From positions 372,001 to 436,000 of the forward strand of contig NZ_JAHEAG010000002.1 in NCBI RefSeq assembly GCF_018596315.1: a stretch of DNA of 64,000 bases. The letters are read 5' to 3'. Made by a program: the position numbers and the translations under genes. The notes below the pieces were generated by a model. It saw nothing but the letters and a program-made list of their open reading frames with translations. It did no database searches and had not been told where the DNA came from. This document shows positions 9,469 through 17,798 of the stretch, in pieces. Source of the DNA: Bradyrhizobium sp. SRL28 (GTDB taxonomy: Bacteria; Pseudomonadota; Alphaproteobacteria; Rhizobiales; Xanthobacteraceae). How positions within the stretch are numbered: position 1 is the stretch's first letter; each line of letters opens with the position of its first letter.

Positions 9469-10287
9469 TTAGTCGGCTTCGCCGAGGGTGACGCCGCCAT
9501 CCACCACGATCTGCGCGCCGGTGACGAAGCGCGAGGCTTTCGATGCCAGATAGATCGCCGCGCCCTTGAGGTCGTCAGGACTTGCGACCTCATGCATCGG
9601 GCAGGCTCTTTCGAACGGCTTGCGCGCGTCGCTCGCCTTCAGCCGCCCGCCGCCGATATTGGTGATCACCGGGCCCGGTGCGATGGCGTTGACGAGAATG
9701 TTGAATTTGGCGAGTTCCAGCGCGGCCTGGCGGACGAATTGCGCGACACCGGCCTTGGAGGCGACATAGGCCGAGCCGACATGAATTTCGGTCTTGGTCG
9801 CTGAAATCGAGCTGGTCACGATGATGCGCCCGCCACCCTGCAGCTTCATTTGCGGCACCAAGGCCTGAAAGCTGCGGAACACCGAGGTGAGGTTGGTTTC
9901 CAGCACGCGTGTCCACAGTTCGTCGGGAATTGCCTCCAGCGAACGCTCCGGAAGCCGGCTTTTGTCGGCGCTGAGAAAGCCCGGTCCGCCGCTGATGCCG
10001 GCATTGACAAAGGCGACGTCGATGCGTCCGTAGCGTGCCACCGTCGCGGCGACGACGCGATCGAGATCGGCCCGCTCGGTGACGTCGACCGTCTCGCCCT
10101 CGACCTCCGCTCCGTGCGCCCTCAGCGTCGTCACCGTCGCGGCGAGCGTCTCGGGGTTGATATCGGCCACCATGATACGGGCGCCGTTTTGCGCCATCGC
10201 TTGCGCATAGGCGAGCCCAATGCCGCTGGCGCCACCGGTGATCAAGACAGCAAGGCCGCACACGTCGAACAGGTCGTTGATTTTCAT
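9469..10287 (-). CDS. Short-chain dehydrogenase/reductase (SDR)
   Basis: 272-residue classical SDR. Cofactor motif TGGASGIG at 17-24, NAG at about 95-97, Ser near 160-162 and the catalytic pair Y174/K178 are all present, so it should be an active NAD(P)-dependent alcohol dehydrogenase or ketoreductase. GGAGA lies ten bases before the ATG. It is downstream of the MarR gene on the same strand (57-base gap), so the two are probably one transcript. Substrate unknown. Confidence 0.9.
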   Translation of the reverse strand: MKINDLFDVCGLAVLITGGASGIGLAYAQAMAQNGARIMVADINPETLAATVTTLRAHGAEVEGETVDVTERADLDRVVAATVARYGRIDVAFVNAGISGGPGFLSADKSRLPERSLEAIPDELWTRVLETNLTSVFRSFQALVPQMKLQGGGRIIVTSSISATKTEIHVGSAYVASKAGVAQFVRQAALELAKFNILVNAIAPGPVITNIGGGRLKASDARKPFERACPMHEVASPDDLKGAAIYLASKASRFVTGAQIVVDGGVTLGEAD

Positions 10288-10344
10288 GAATGTCTCCGGT
10301 GGAACGATGCAGGCGGTCGCGGGACGGTTGGCTCAAGGCGTCGG

Positions 10345-10878
10345 CTATTGGTCCCAATCGGCTCCGGTAAGATCCTGCGAGAGTTGAGCCAGCAGCGCAT
10401 GCAGGCGTTCCTTGTCGACTTTGGTGAAGTTCTTGAACAGCCGGGCCTGGCGCTGCAGCGATACCTGCATCAGCTGGGCCGACAGTTTCTTGCCCTCCGG
10501 CGTCAGTTTGGCGATCGCAGCGCGGCCACGCGTCCGGGTCTGCGTCACCGAAACCAATTTGCGTTCCTCGAGCAGCACCAGGCTGCGGCTGACGGCGGCC
10601 TTGTCCAGATCGGCGGCGGCGGACAATTCGCCAACATTGAGGGCTTCGGTGCTCATGAGCACCAGCAGCAGTCGCCATTCCGCCATGCCGAGGTCGAAGG
10701 CGGCGCGGTAGTAGGCGCTGGCGCCGCGGTTGAGTCGCAGTCCGATGCTGACCAGCAGTACAGTGATGTGCTGCTGCGTCAGCAGCCCCGCAGTCGGTTG
10801 GCCCGGCGGCCCGCCGGTCCGGGCTTTCGCCTCCGGGACTTTCACCGCTGTCTTCACTGCCTTCTTGAGGCTCCGCAT
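10345..10878 (-). CDS. MarR-family transcriptional regulator
   Basis: 177 residues starting MRSLKK at 10878, preceded by AAGGAT; a frame from 11037 would add 53 residues but runs through the promoter palindrome and is not used. The centre holds a MarR winged helix (from about 'MAEWRLLLVL' to the wing 'VTQTRTRGRAA'), with a Lys/Arg-rich N-terminal tail of about 40 residues. It is divergent from the amidohydrolase operon and shares with it a 12-bp palindrome. MarR proteins usually repress such divergent genes until a small, often aromatic, ligand binds. Confidence 0.88.
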   Translation of the reverse strand: MRSLKKAVKTAVKVPEAKARTGGPPGQPTAGLLTQQHITVLLVSIGLRLNRGASAYYRAAFDLGMAEWRLLLVLMSTEALNVGELSAAADLDKAAVSRSLVLLEERKLVSVTQTRTRGRAAIAKLTPEGKKLSAQLMQVSLQRQARLFKNFTKVDKERLHALLAQLSQDLTGADWDQ

Positions 10879-10948
10879 TCCGGCCGATCCTTGGGGCTCC
10901 GGCGCGGAAACCCGTCGGGTTCCCGGCGCATCGATCTGGATCAAATCA

Positions 10949-10977
10949 ATTGACACGTCATTTATTGATGCGTCAAT
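10949..10977. promoter_or_regulatory. MarR-type palindromic operator overlapping a promoter
   Basis: ATTGACACGTCA-TTTAT-TGATGCGTCAAT: two 12-base arms matching at 10 of 12 positions around a 5-base spacer. It lies between the MarR gene (start 10878) and the divergent amidohydrolase (start 11036). A TTGACA -35-like hexamer (10950-10955) followed 17 bases later by TCAATA reads toward the amidohydrolases within the same dyad, so a bound MarR dimer would block it. Confidence 0.65.
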
Positions 10978-11035
10978 ATAAGCCGGTCGCACGGCGACCA
11001 AAACCCTCAGCCGGACAGCGAATAGAGACCAGTTC

Positions 11036-12166
11036 ATGGTGGCAGGCCGCCCATCAGCCGATAACGACCATCCGACGAGATACGTCGGCGCGATCGATTG
11101 CGATCTGCATCCGGCGTTGCCGGGGATGCAGGTGCTGCTGCCCTATCTCGATGATTACTGGCGCGAGATGGTCTCGGTTCGCGCGCTCGATCGTCTCAAT
11201 CTCAGTCTGACCAGCTATCCGCAGAACGCGCCGCTGTCGTGCCGCCCGGACTGGAAACCCGAGGGGTACGCCAAGCCCGGTTCGTCGCTGGAGGCGATGC
11301 AGCGCCATGTGCTCGACCGCTACCAGCCCCGGTTCGGCATTCTGAACTGCCTCTACGGTGCGCAGGTAATGCACAGCGAGGACATGGCGGCGGTGTTTTG
11401 CCGCGCCACCAACGACTGGATTCGCGACGAATGGCTCAGCCGTGACCCGCGGTTGCGGGCCTCGATCGTGATCCCGGCCCACAATACTGAACTCGCGGTC
11501 GCGGAAATCGAACGTCGGGCCGACGATCCCCGCTTCGTGCAGGTGCTGATGCTGGTGTCCGGCGAAGTCACGCTCGGCCGGCGCCAGCTCTGGCCGATTT
11601 ACCAGGCCGCCGAGCGGCTCGGCCTGCCGATCGGGGTTCACGCCGGCAGCGCCTATCGTTATGCGCCGACCGCGGTGGGATGGCCATCCTACTATGTCGA
11701 GGACTACGTTGCGCAATCCTCCGCTTTCGAGAACCAGTTGCAGAGCCTGATCTCGGAAGGCGTGTTCGCCAAATTTCCCGGGCTGAAGCTGGTCGCCATC
11801 GAGTCGGGGTTGACCTGGCTGAGCGGCTTCATCTGGCGCGCGGACAAGACCTGGAAGGGCGTGCGCGCCGAGGTGCCCTGGGTGACGCGCGCACCATCGG
11901 AGATCATTCGCGATCACGTCCGCTTCACGGTGCAGCCGATCGATGCGCCGGATGAGTTGGCGGCGATCATGCGCCTGATCGAGCATCTGGAATCCGACGC
12001 GCTGTTTTTGTTCTCGACAGACTATCCACACTGGCAATTCGACGGCGACGGCGCATTGCCCTCCGGACTTTCCGAGGCGGTGCTCCAGAAGATCCTGTAC
12101 GGCAACGCGCTGGCAACCTATCCGCGGCTGGCCAAGGCCAACCACGCCATGGAGGTAAACGCATGA
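11036..12166 (+). CDS. ACMSD-type metal-dependent amidohydrolase (amidohydrolase-2 family)
   Basis: 376 residues. The N-terminal metal motif reads IDCDLHP (residues 20-26), so the first of the usual H-x-H ligands is Asp. Further metal/catalytic elements follow: GVHAG (middle of the chain) and FSTDYPHW near the end. The family contains nonoxidative decarboxylases (ACMSD, resorcylate and carboxyvanillate decarboxylases) and hydrolases. It is the first gene of the operon facing MarR, and its stop overlaps the start of its paralogue by ATGA (12163-12166). Confidence 0.87.
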   Translation: MVAGRPSADNDHPTRYVGAIDCDLHPALPGMQVLLPYLDDYWREMVSVRALDRLNLSLTSYPQNAPLSCRPDWKPEGYAKPGSSLEAMQRHVLDRYQPRFGILNCLYGAQVMHSEDMAAVFCRATNDWIRDEWLSRDPRLRASIVIPAHNTELAVAEIERRADDPRFVQVLMLVSGEVTLGRRQLWPIYQAAERLGLPIGVHAGSAYRYAPTAVGWPSYYVEDYVAQSSAFENQLQSLISEGVFAKFPGLKLVAIESGLTWLSGFIWRADKTWKGVRAEVPWVTRAPSEIIRDHVRFTVQPIDAPDELAAIMRLIEHLESDALFLFSTDYPHWQFDGDGALPSGLSEAVLQKILYGNALATYPRLAKANHAMEVNA

Positions 12167-13266
12167 GCACGCTCGAGCTCGATCGCGGCCGGCCCACGGA
12201 AGCGAAATTGCGCGTGATCGATTGCGACATTCATCCAGCGATGAATGCCTGGACCGAGGTCCATCCTTATCTCGCCAAAAAATGGATCGAGCATCTGACG
12301 GTCTATGGCAGTCATCTGCGCCACGCCTTTTCCGAGGCGCTGACCCATCCGCGGATGTCGCCGGATGCGGCCCGTGTCGATGCCTATCCCGACGAGGGCG
12401 GCCCGCCGGGCTCCAGCCTGTCACTGATGCGGAGCCAGCATCTCGATCCCAACGGCGTCGCTTTCGGCATGCTGATTCCGCTGCGCTGGAATCCGGGCAG
12501 CCAGCGCAATCTGGATTTCGGCGTGGCACTGACCCAGGCGATGAACACCTGGCAGGTCGAGCGCTGGGTCAAGAACGAGCCGCGGCTGCGGGCGTCGATC
12601 CTGATCGCGCAGGAAGACACCGTGGGATCGGTCGCGGAAATCGAGGCGCGGGCGTCCGATCCGAATTTCACCCAGATTCTGCTGCTGCCGCGGACCGACG
12701 AGCCGTTGGGCCGCCGCCGCTATTGGCCTATCTTCGAGGCCGCGGCGCGCAACAATCTGCCGGTCGCGGTCCATGTCGGTGGCACCAACGGTCATCCGTC
12801 GACCGGCGGCGGCTGGCCGTCCTATTACATGGAAGAGCATCACGCGGTCGCCGAAACCATGCAATCGGTGCTGTCGAGCCTGGTTTTCGAAGGCGTATTC
12901 GAGCGGTTTCCGGCACTGCGCGTCGTGATCATGGAGGGCGGGCTCGGCTGGATCCCGTCGTTCAGCGCGCGGATGGACAAGCACTGGCTGCGTCTGCGCA
13001 GCGAAGTGCCGCATCTCAAGCGCAGCCCGTCGGAATATGTCCGCGAGCATGTCTGGTTCACCACGCAGCCAATGGAGGAGCCGGGCCGCGCTTCGCAGCT
13101 AATCGACCTGTTCGACCGCATCGGCTGGGACCGCCTGCTGTTCTCGACCGATTATCCGCATTGGGATTTCGACGATCCGCGCCACGCCTTCAAGGCGCCG
13201 CTCAGCGAGGCGCAGCGCGCCCAGCTGCTTTATGGCAACGCCCAGGCGTTCTACGGGATCGGCTGA
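12163..13266 (+). CDS. ACMSD-type metal-dependent amidohydrolase, second paralogue
   Basis: 367 residues, clearly related to the preceding gene: the same IDCDIHP motif (19-25), AVHVGG and FSTDYPHW. Tandem paralogues with an ATGA overlap suggest a hetero-oligomer or two successive reactions. Its TGA overlaps the start of the Rieske ferredoxin by one base, tying the redox protein to these enzymes. Substrate unknown. Confidence 0.87.
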   Translation: MSTLELDRGRPTEAKLRVIDCDIHPAMNAWTEVHPYLAKKWIEHLTVYGSHLRHAFSEALTHPRMSPDAARVDAYPDEGGPPGSSLSLMRSQHLDPNGVAFGMLIPLRWNPGSQRNLDFGVALTQAMNTWQVERWVKNEPRLRASILIAQEDTVGSVAEIEARASDPNFTQILLLPRTDEPLGRRRYWPIFEAAARNNLPVAVHVGGTNGHPSTGGGWPSYYMEEHHAVAETMQSVLSSLVFEGVFERFPALRVVIMEGGLGWIPSFSARMDKHWLRLRSEVPHLKRSPSEYVREHVWFTTQPMEEPGRASQLIDLFDRIGWDRLLFSTDYPHWDFDDPRHAFKAPLSEAQRAQLLYGNAQAFYGIG

Positions 13267-13682
13267 TGGCGCGTCACGTCGTTGCCACCGTGGACGACAT
13301 CGCTCCCGGCCAGCGCAAGCTGGTGCAGGTGGAGGGCCGCGACATCGGGATTTTCAATGTCGGCGGCGAGTTCTTCGCCATCGCCAACCGCTGTCCGCAT
13401 GAAGGCGCGTCGCTGTGCAAGGGCCGTGTGGTCGGCCTCGTGGAATCCAGCGAGCCGGGGTCCTATCAGTTCAGTCGGCCCGGCGAGATGGTCCGCTGCC
13501 CCTGGCATGGTTGGGAATTCGATCTCCGCACTGGAAAATCATTCTGTGATCCGCGCCGCACCAAGGTTCGCGCCTTTGATCTGAAAGTGGAAGAAGGCGC
13601 AGCGCTGGTCGAGGAGACGCTGCTTCGAGCCGAGACATTTCCGGTTTCGATCGAGCGGCAATATGTGGTGATCGAAGTTTGA
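13266..13682 (+). CDS. Rieske [2Fe-2S] ferredoxin-like protein
   Basis: 138 residues, a stand-alone Rieske domain. Cluster ligands are C43-x-H45 (CPHEG) and C78-x2-H81 (CPWHGWEFD), the ferredoxin/oxygenase type without bc1-style disulfide cysteines. It probably passes electrons to an enzyme of this locus, yet no ring-hydroxylating oxygenase or ferredoxin reductase lies alongside. The start overlaps the amidohydrolase stop (TGATG). An in-frame reading from 12222 is inside the amidohydrolase and is discarded. Confidence 0.9.
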   Translation: MARHVVATVDDIAPGQRKLVQVEGRDIGIFNVGGEFFAIANRCPHEGASLCKGRVVGLVESSEPGSYQFSRPGEMVRCPWHGWEFDLRTGKSFCDPRRTKVRAFDLKVEEGAALVEETLLRAETFPVSIERQYVVIEV

Positions 13683-13735
13683 AGGCCGCGGTAATGCGGC
13701 CGGTAGCAAAGCAATAAAATATGGGGAGAACAGAC

Positions 13736-14764
13736 GTGTTGACGAAATTGAAGCGTACCGCATTGGCGATCGGGCTTACCGGTCTTCTTGCCAGCCTCGC
13801 ATTCCCGGCGTCAGCACAAGACGGCGGCTGGGACTCCGTCGTCGCCGCCGGCAAGAAAGAGGGCAAGGTCGTTGTCTACAGCATGGCGCTGGGGGCACCA
13901 TATTATTTGGCGGTTCTGAAATCGTTCGAGGCGAAATACGGCATCAAGGTGGAGAGCCTCGATCTGCGCGCCAGCGAACTCGCCGAGCGGGTCCGGACCG
14001 AGCAGGCCGCCGGCCGCTTCCTGGGTGATACCGAGATCATCACCACCACCATGATCGAGGAACAGCGCAAGACCGGCGATTACATCCAGGCCGTCGGCAC
14101 TATTCCCAATGTCAAGAATTTGCGAGCCCCGTTCAAGGCCACCGAGGTCAGCGTTCCCGCCTATGTGCAACCAATGGGAATCCTGATCAATACGCGCATC
14201 GTCAAGCCGGAGGACGAGCCGAAGAGCTGGGAGGACCTCAACGATCCCCGATGGAAGGGTAAGATCCTTTCCGACGACATGCGTCCGCTCGGCAGCGGCA
14301 ATACCATGTTCGCCATCTTGCAGAAAAAGCTGGGCGCCGCGTTCAACGAAAAGCTGGCGGAACAGAAACCGGTTTTCAGCCGCGACATGCGCAACGACGC
14401 GCGGCGAGTGGCGCGCGGCGAATACCCGATCTACGTCCCGCAGATCTTCGCGTTTGCTTCCGATCTGAAGGGACTTCCGGTCAAGGTGGTGATTCCGAAG
14501 GAGGGCGCGCCCTACGCCATGATGGAATTCGCCATGCTGAAGAACGCCGCCCATCCCAACGCCGCGCGGCTTCTGATCAACCACTTCCTCGAAGCGGAGT
14601 CGCAACTGCTCTACGCCAATGGCTGGATGCTGCCGGTGGTCGAAGGCGTCGCCGACCGCGCCAATGACGATGCCAAGGCGTTCGCCAACGCCAAGCTGAT
14701 GGGACCGGCCCTGCTGGAGGAGCGTCCGGCGATGATGGAGCTCGCCAAAAAGCTTTACCAGTAA
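13736..14764 (+). CDS. Periplasmic substrate-binding protein, iron/polyamine (family 1) type
   Basis: 342 residues from GTG 13736: GGGGAG at 13724-13729 is then an ideal ribosome site, whereas the in-frame ATG at 13721 would bury that site inside the gene. The Sec signal peptide ends ASA before QDGG. It is paralogous to the protein at 5534. The fused permease and ATPase follow at once, so this is the cognate receptor of that importer. The family includes ferric, thiamine and aminophosphonate binders; the neighbouring enzymes suggest an organic ligand. Confidence 0.88.
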   Translation: MLTKLKRTALAIGLTGLLASLAFPASAQDGGWDSVVAAGKKEGKVVVYSMALGAPYYLAVLKSFEAKYGIKVESLDLRASELAERVRTEQAAGRFLGDTEIITTTMIEEQRKTGDYIQAVGTIPNVKNLRAPFKATEVSVPAYVQPMGILINTRIVKPEDEPKSWEDLNDPRWKGKILSDDMRPLGSGNTMFAILQKKLGAAFNEKLAEQKPVFSRDMRNDARRVARGEYPIYVPQIFAFASDLKGLPVKVVIPKEGAPYAMMEFAMLKNAAHPNAARLLINHFLEAESQLLYANGWMLPVVEGVADRANDDAKAFANAKLMGPALLEERPAMMELAKKLYQ

Positions 14765-14771
14765 TTCCTCG

Positions 14772-16529
14772 ATGACCTCGACCTCGCTCTCGTCGCAACA
14801 GATCGAACGCCCGGCGTCTGCGCCGTCGAGCCGGCTGCAAGGCCTGCGCGACGGCAAGCTGCCGCGGCGGCTCGCGGTCGCGGCGCTGGTTCTGCTGCTC
14901 GCCTTTCTCTCGCTCTACCCGTTGTCGATGCTGTTGTACGGGAGCCTGCACACCACGCCGCCCGGTATCCCCGGAACCTTCGACCTGTCCGGCTACCGCC
15001 AGGTGCTGACCTGGCCGACTGCCGTGCTGTTCGCCAATACGGTCGGCATCTCTCTGCTAAAGACCGTCATCTCGCTGGCGCTGGCCGTGCTGTTCGGCTG
15101 GATCATCGCGCGCACCAACACGCCGGCGCGCGGCGCACTGGAAGTGCTGATCACGCTGCCGTTCTTCGTGCCGCCGATACTCACCGCGATGGCGTGGGGC
15201 ATGCTCGGCAACCCGCAGGTCGGCGTCATCAATCTGGCCTGGCGCTGGATCACCGGCTCGGACAATGCGCTGGTGAACGTCTATTCCTATGGCGGCGTGG
15301 TCTGGCACATGCTGCAATATTCGACGCCGTTCCTGTTTCTGTTCGTCGTTGAGGCCTTTCGCTCGATGGATCCCGCGCTCGAAGAAGCCAGCCGGATGTG
15401 CGGCGCTTCGCAGTGGCGGACCTTTCGCCGCGTTACCTTCGCGCTGATGCTGCCGGCCATCGTCACCGCGTTCCTGCTCAGCTTTATCCGCGGGTTGGAA
15501 AGCTTCGAATCGCCGCTGTTCTTCGGAACGCCGGCGAAAATCGAAGTGATCACCACCGCGATCTACAATTCAATCCATCACCAGTCGATCGCCAATTACC
15601 AGTTCGCCACCGCCTTGAGCTTCTCCATCATGGCGCTGATGTTCCTGCTGGTGCTGTGGCAATGGCGGCTGTTGCGCGGCAAGAGTTTCCAGACTGTAAC
15701 GGGAAAGGGCTATTCGCCGCGGCTGATCGATCTCGGTCCGTGGCGCTGGCTGACTTTTGGGCTGTGCGTGGCGTTCTTCCTGATCAGCGTCGTGCTGCCG
15801 ATCGGCCAGCTGATCCTGGGATCGTTCTTCCAGTTTTTCGGCTTCTACCAGTGGGACATGCTGACCCTGGAGCATTATCGCTCCGTGCTGGGCAATAGCG
15901 AAGTCTGGCGGGCGTTCCGCAATACCTTCCTGCTCGGCCTGGTCGGTGCATCGAGCACGATGCTGCTCGGCGCTATCGTCGCCTATATCTCGACGCGGAC
16001 GCGATGGGCAGGCCGCCAGGTGCTCGACGTGCTGGCGTGGCTGCCTTGGATGATGCCCGGCATGGTGCTGGCGGTGGGATTCCTGTGGGGGTTTGCCTTT
16101 CTGCCCTCGGCAATCTCGATCTACGGAACCATCTGGGCGCTGCTGATTGCCTATGTCGCGCTGGGCACGCCGATCGCGGTGCGGGTGATGTCGGCGGCCT
16201 ACCGCCAGCTGTCGTTCGATCTCGAGGAATGCTCGCGGGTTCATGGCGCGACCTGGTGGCAGACCTTGTGGCGGATCATGATTGCGCTGGCCTGGCCGTC
16301 CTTTGCCGTCGGATGGGTGCTGACCTTTTTCGGCATCATGCGCGAACTGAGCGCCTCGGTATTACTCTATTCGGTCGGCTCCGAAGTACTTTCCGTGGTG
16401 CTGCTGCGGATGTGGGAAAACGGACAGGCCGAAACGGTCAGCGTCATCGGCTTGATGATGATGCTCCTGGTATTCGTCTTCCGCTGGGTTCAGCTCCGAC
16501 TGATCAAGCGCTACATCAGTACCCTCTAG
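14772..16529 (+). CDS. ABC transporter permease, fused double-domain (FbpB/ThiP-like)
   Basis: 585 residues with two consecutive BPD_transp_1 halves, each with about six membrane segments. EAA loops are seen at 'EEASRMCGASQWRTFRR' and 'EECSRVHGATWWQTLWR'. This duplicated architecture is typical of iron/thiamine/polyamine-type importers that use one fused permease. It begins seven bases after the binding-protein stop and is followed by the ATPase after 12 bases. Confidence 0.92.
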   Translation: MTSTSLSSQQIERPASAPSSRLQGLRDGKLPRRLAVAALVLLLAFLSLYPLSMLLYGSLHTTPPGIPGTFDLSGYRQVLTWPTAVLFANTVGISLLKTVISLALAVLFGWIIARTNTPARGALEVLITLPFFVPPILTAMAWGMLGNPQVGVINLAWRWITGSDNALVNVYSYGGVVWHMLQYSTPFLFLFVVEAFRSMDPALEEASRMCGASQWRTFRRVTFALMLPAIVTAFLLSFIRGLESFESPLFFGTPAKIEVITTAIYNSIHHQSIANYQFATALSFSIMALMFLLVLWQWRLLRGKSFQTVTGKGYSPRLIDLGPWRWLTFGLCVAFFLISVVLPIGQLILGSFFQFFGFYQWDMLTLEHYRSVLGNSEVWRAFRNTFLLGLVGASSTMLLGAIVAYISTRTRWAGRQVLDVLAWLPWMMPGMVLAVGFLWGFAFLPSAISIYGTIWALLIAYVALGTPIAVRVMSAAYRQLSFDLEECSRVHGATWWQTLWRIMIALAWPSFAVGWVLTFFGIMRELSASVLLYSVGSEVLSVVLLRMWENGQAETVSVIGLMMMLLVFVFRWVQLRLIKRYISTL

Positions 16530-16541
16530 ACTGGATTTGCC

Positions 16542-17633
16542 GTGTCAGAACTCGTCCTCGAAAATGTCTCGCGTGCCTTCGGCGGTTTCGTCGCGGTCGA
16601 TGGCATCGATCTAAGGGTCGACGCCGGCGAGTTCGTCACCTTGCTCGGGCCGTCGGGCTGCGGCAAGACCACGACGCTGCGCATGGTGGCTGGGCTCGAG
16701 GAGACCACCGGTGGGCGGATATCGATCGGCGCGCGCGTGGTCAATGATCCCGCAAAGAGCATTCATCTGCCGCCGGATCGCCGGCGGCTCGGCATGGTGT
16801 TTCAATCCTATGCGATCTGGCCGCACATGCGGGTGTTCGACAATGTGGCATATCCCCTGCGCGTGCGCCGCAGGCCGGAAAGCGAAATCCGTCAGCGCGT
16901 CGAAAAAGCGCTGACGCTGGTCGAGATGGACCATTTTTCTGACCGTCCGGCGCCGGCGCTGTCGGGCGGGCAGCAGCAGCGGGTGGCGATCGCGCGTGCG
17001 CTGGTGTTCGAGCCCGAAGTGCTGCTGCTCGATGAGCCGCTCAGTAACCTCGATGCGCGGTTGCGGGCGCAAATGGGCGACGAATTCCGCTCGCTGCAAA
17101 AGCGCCTCGGCATCACAACGCTCTATGTGACGCACGATCAGGACGAAGCCATGGCGCTGTCGGATCGCGTGGTGCTGATGCGGTCCGGCAAGATTCTCCA
17201 GGCAGGCCCGCCGCAGGACATCTATCAGCGTCCGAATTCGGAAGCCGTGGCGACATTCTTTGGTGCGCCGAATCTGCTCGACGCCACCGTGACGACGGTG
17301 GAGGCGGCTGCGAATTCGTTCAAGCTCGGGGTGCGGGGCGAGAGCTGGCAGGGTGTCGCCTATGGCGATCAGCGCTTTGCGGCCGGCGACCGGGTCCGCA
17401 TTCTGGTCAGACCGGAGGATATAACGGCGGGTGTGGTGCCGGACGAAGTCGACGCCGAGTGGCGCGGCGAGGTGCTGAATTCCGTGTTTCGCGGCGCGCG
17501 GCGTACCCTGCTTGTGCGCACGCAGGCCGGGGAGCTCCGGATTGAGGTTCCGGCGCTGACGTGTCCCAAGGTCGGGGAAACCATCAAAATCGCTGCCGCC
17601 AAATCCGCGCTTTGGGCCTTGGCATCTCCCTGA
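16542..17633 (+). CDS. ABC transporter ATP-binding protein (FbpC/PotA-like)
   Basis: 363 residues starting at GTG. Walker A GPSGCGKTT (36-44), signature LSGGQQQ (140-146) and Walker B LLLDEP (161-166) are intact, with a C-terminal TOBE-type regulatory domain (about 270-360) as in FbpC/PotA. It completes the importer begun at 13736 and is the last gene of the MarR-facing operon. Confidence 0.93.
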   Translation: MSELVLENVSRAFGGFVAVDGIDLRVDAGEFVTLLGPSGCGKTTTLRMVAGLEETTGGRISIGARVVNDPAKSIHLPPDRRRLGMVFQSYAIWPHMRVFDNVAYPLRVRRRPESEIRQRVEKALTLVEMDHFSDRPAPALSGGQQQRVAIARALVFEPEVLLLDEPLSNLDARLRAQMGDEFRSLQKRLGITTLYVTHDQDEAMALSDRVVLMRSGKILQAGPPQDIYQRPNSEAVATFFGAPNLLDATVTTVEAAANSFKLGVRGESWQGVAYGDQRFAAGDRVRILVRPEDITAGVVPDEVDAEWRGEVLNSVFRGARRTLLVRTQAGELRIEVPALTCPKVGETIKIAAAKSALWALASP

Positions 17634-17663
17634 AATCGAGATTTGAAATCAGGAGGCTTAACG

Positions 17664-17747
17664 ATGACGCACAGTGTGCGATCGCCGCGAAACGCGCCTC
17701 CGTCGCTCCTTCGAGATCTGTTTGCGATAAACCGTCAACATCTGTAG
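17664..17747 (+). CDS. Possible 27-residue leader peptide upstream of LysR gene
   Basis: A short frame, MTHSVRSPRNAPPSLLRDLFAINRQHL, with a textbook AGGAGG (17651-17656) seven bases before its ATG. Its TAG stop (17745-17747) falls in the loop of the hairpin at 17731-17756. Such placement would allow coupling of translation to transcription of the LysR gene at 17799. There is no conservation evidence, and chance is possible. Confidence 0.3.
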   Translation: MTHSVRSPRNAPPSLLRDLFAINRQHL

Positions 17748-17756
17748 CTTGACGGT
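17731..17756 (+). terminator. 8-bp hairpin before LysR gene, terminator-like or attenuator
   Basis: ACCGTCAA-CATCTGTAGC-TTGACGGT, a perfect 8-bp stem followed by GATTTTCCC. It could end the transporter operon (stop 17633) or act as an attenuator/operator for the LysR gene 43 bases further on. A second perfect dyad, CGCACA-G-TGTGCG, is at 17668-17680. Confidence 0.45.
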
Positions 17757-17798
17757 GATTTTCCCAGACTGACCTTGTTACCAAACTAAAGGTAGTAC

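Noticed and set aside
11054..12529. 491-codon minus-strand frame
   Set aside because: Antisense of the two amidohydrolases, no ribosome site or domain features.
12222..13682. 486-codon plus frame covering the Rieske gene
   Set aside because: The first 348 codons are the wrong frame of the second amidohydrolase; only the part from 13266 is the real Rieske protein.
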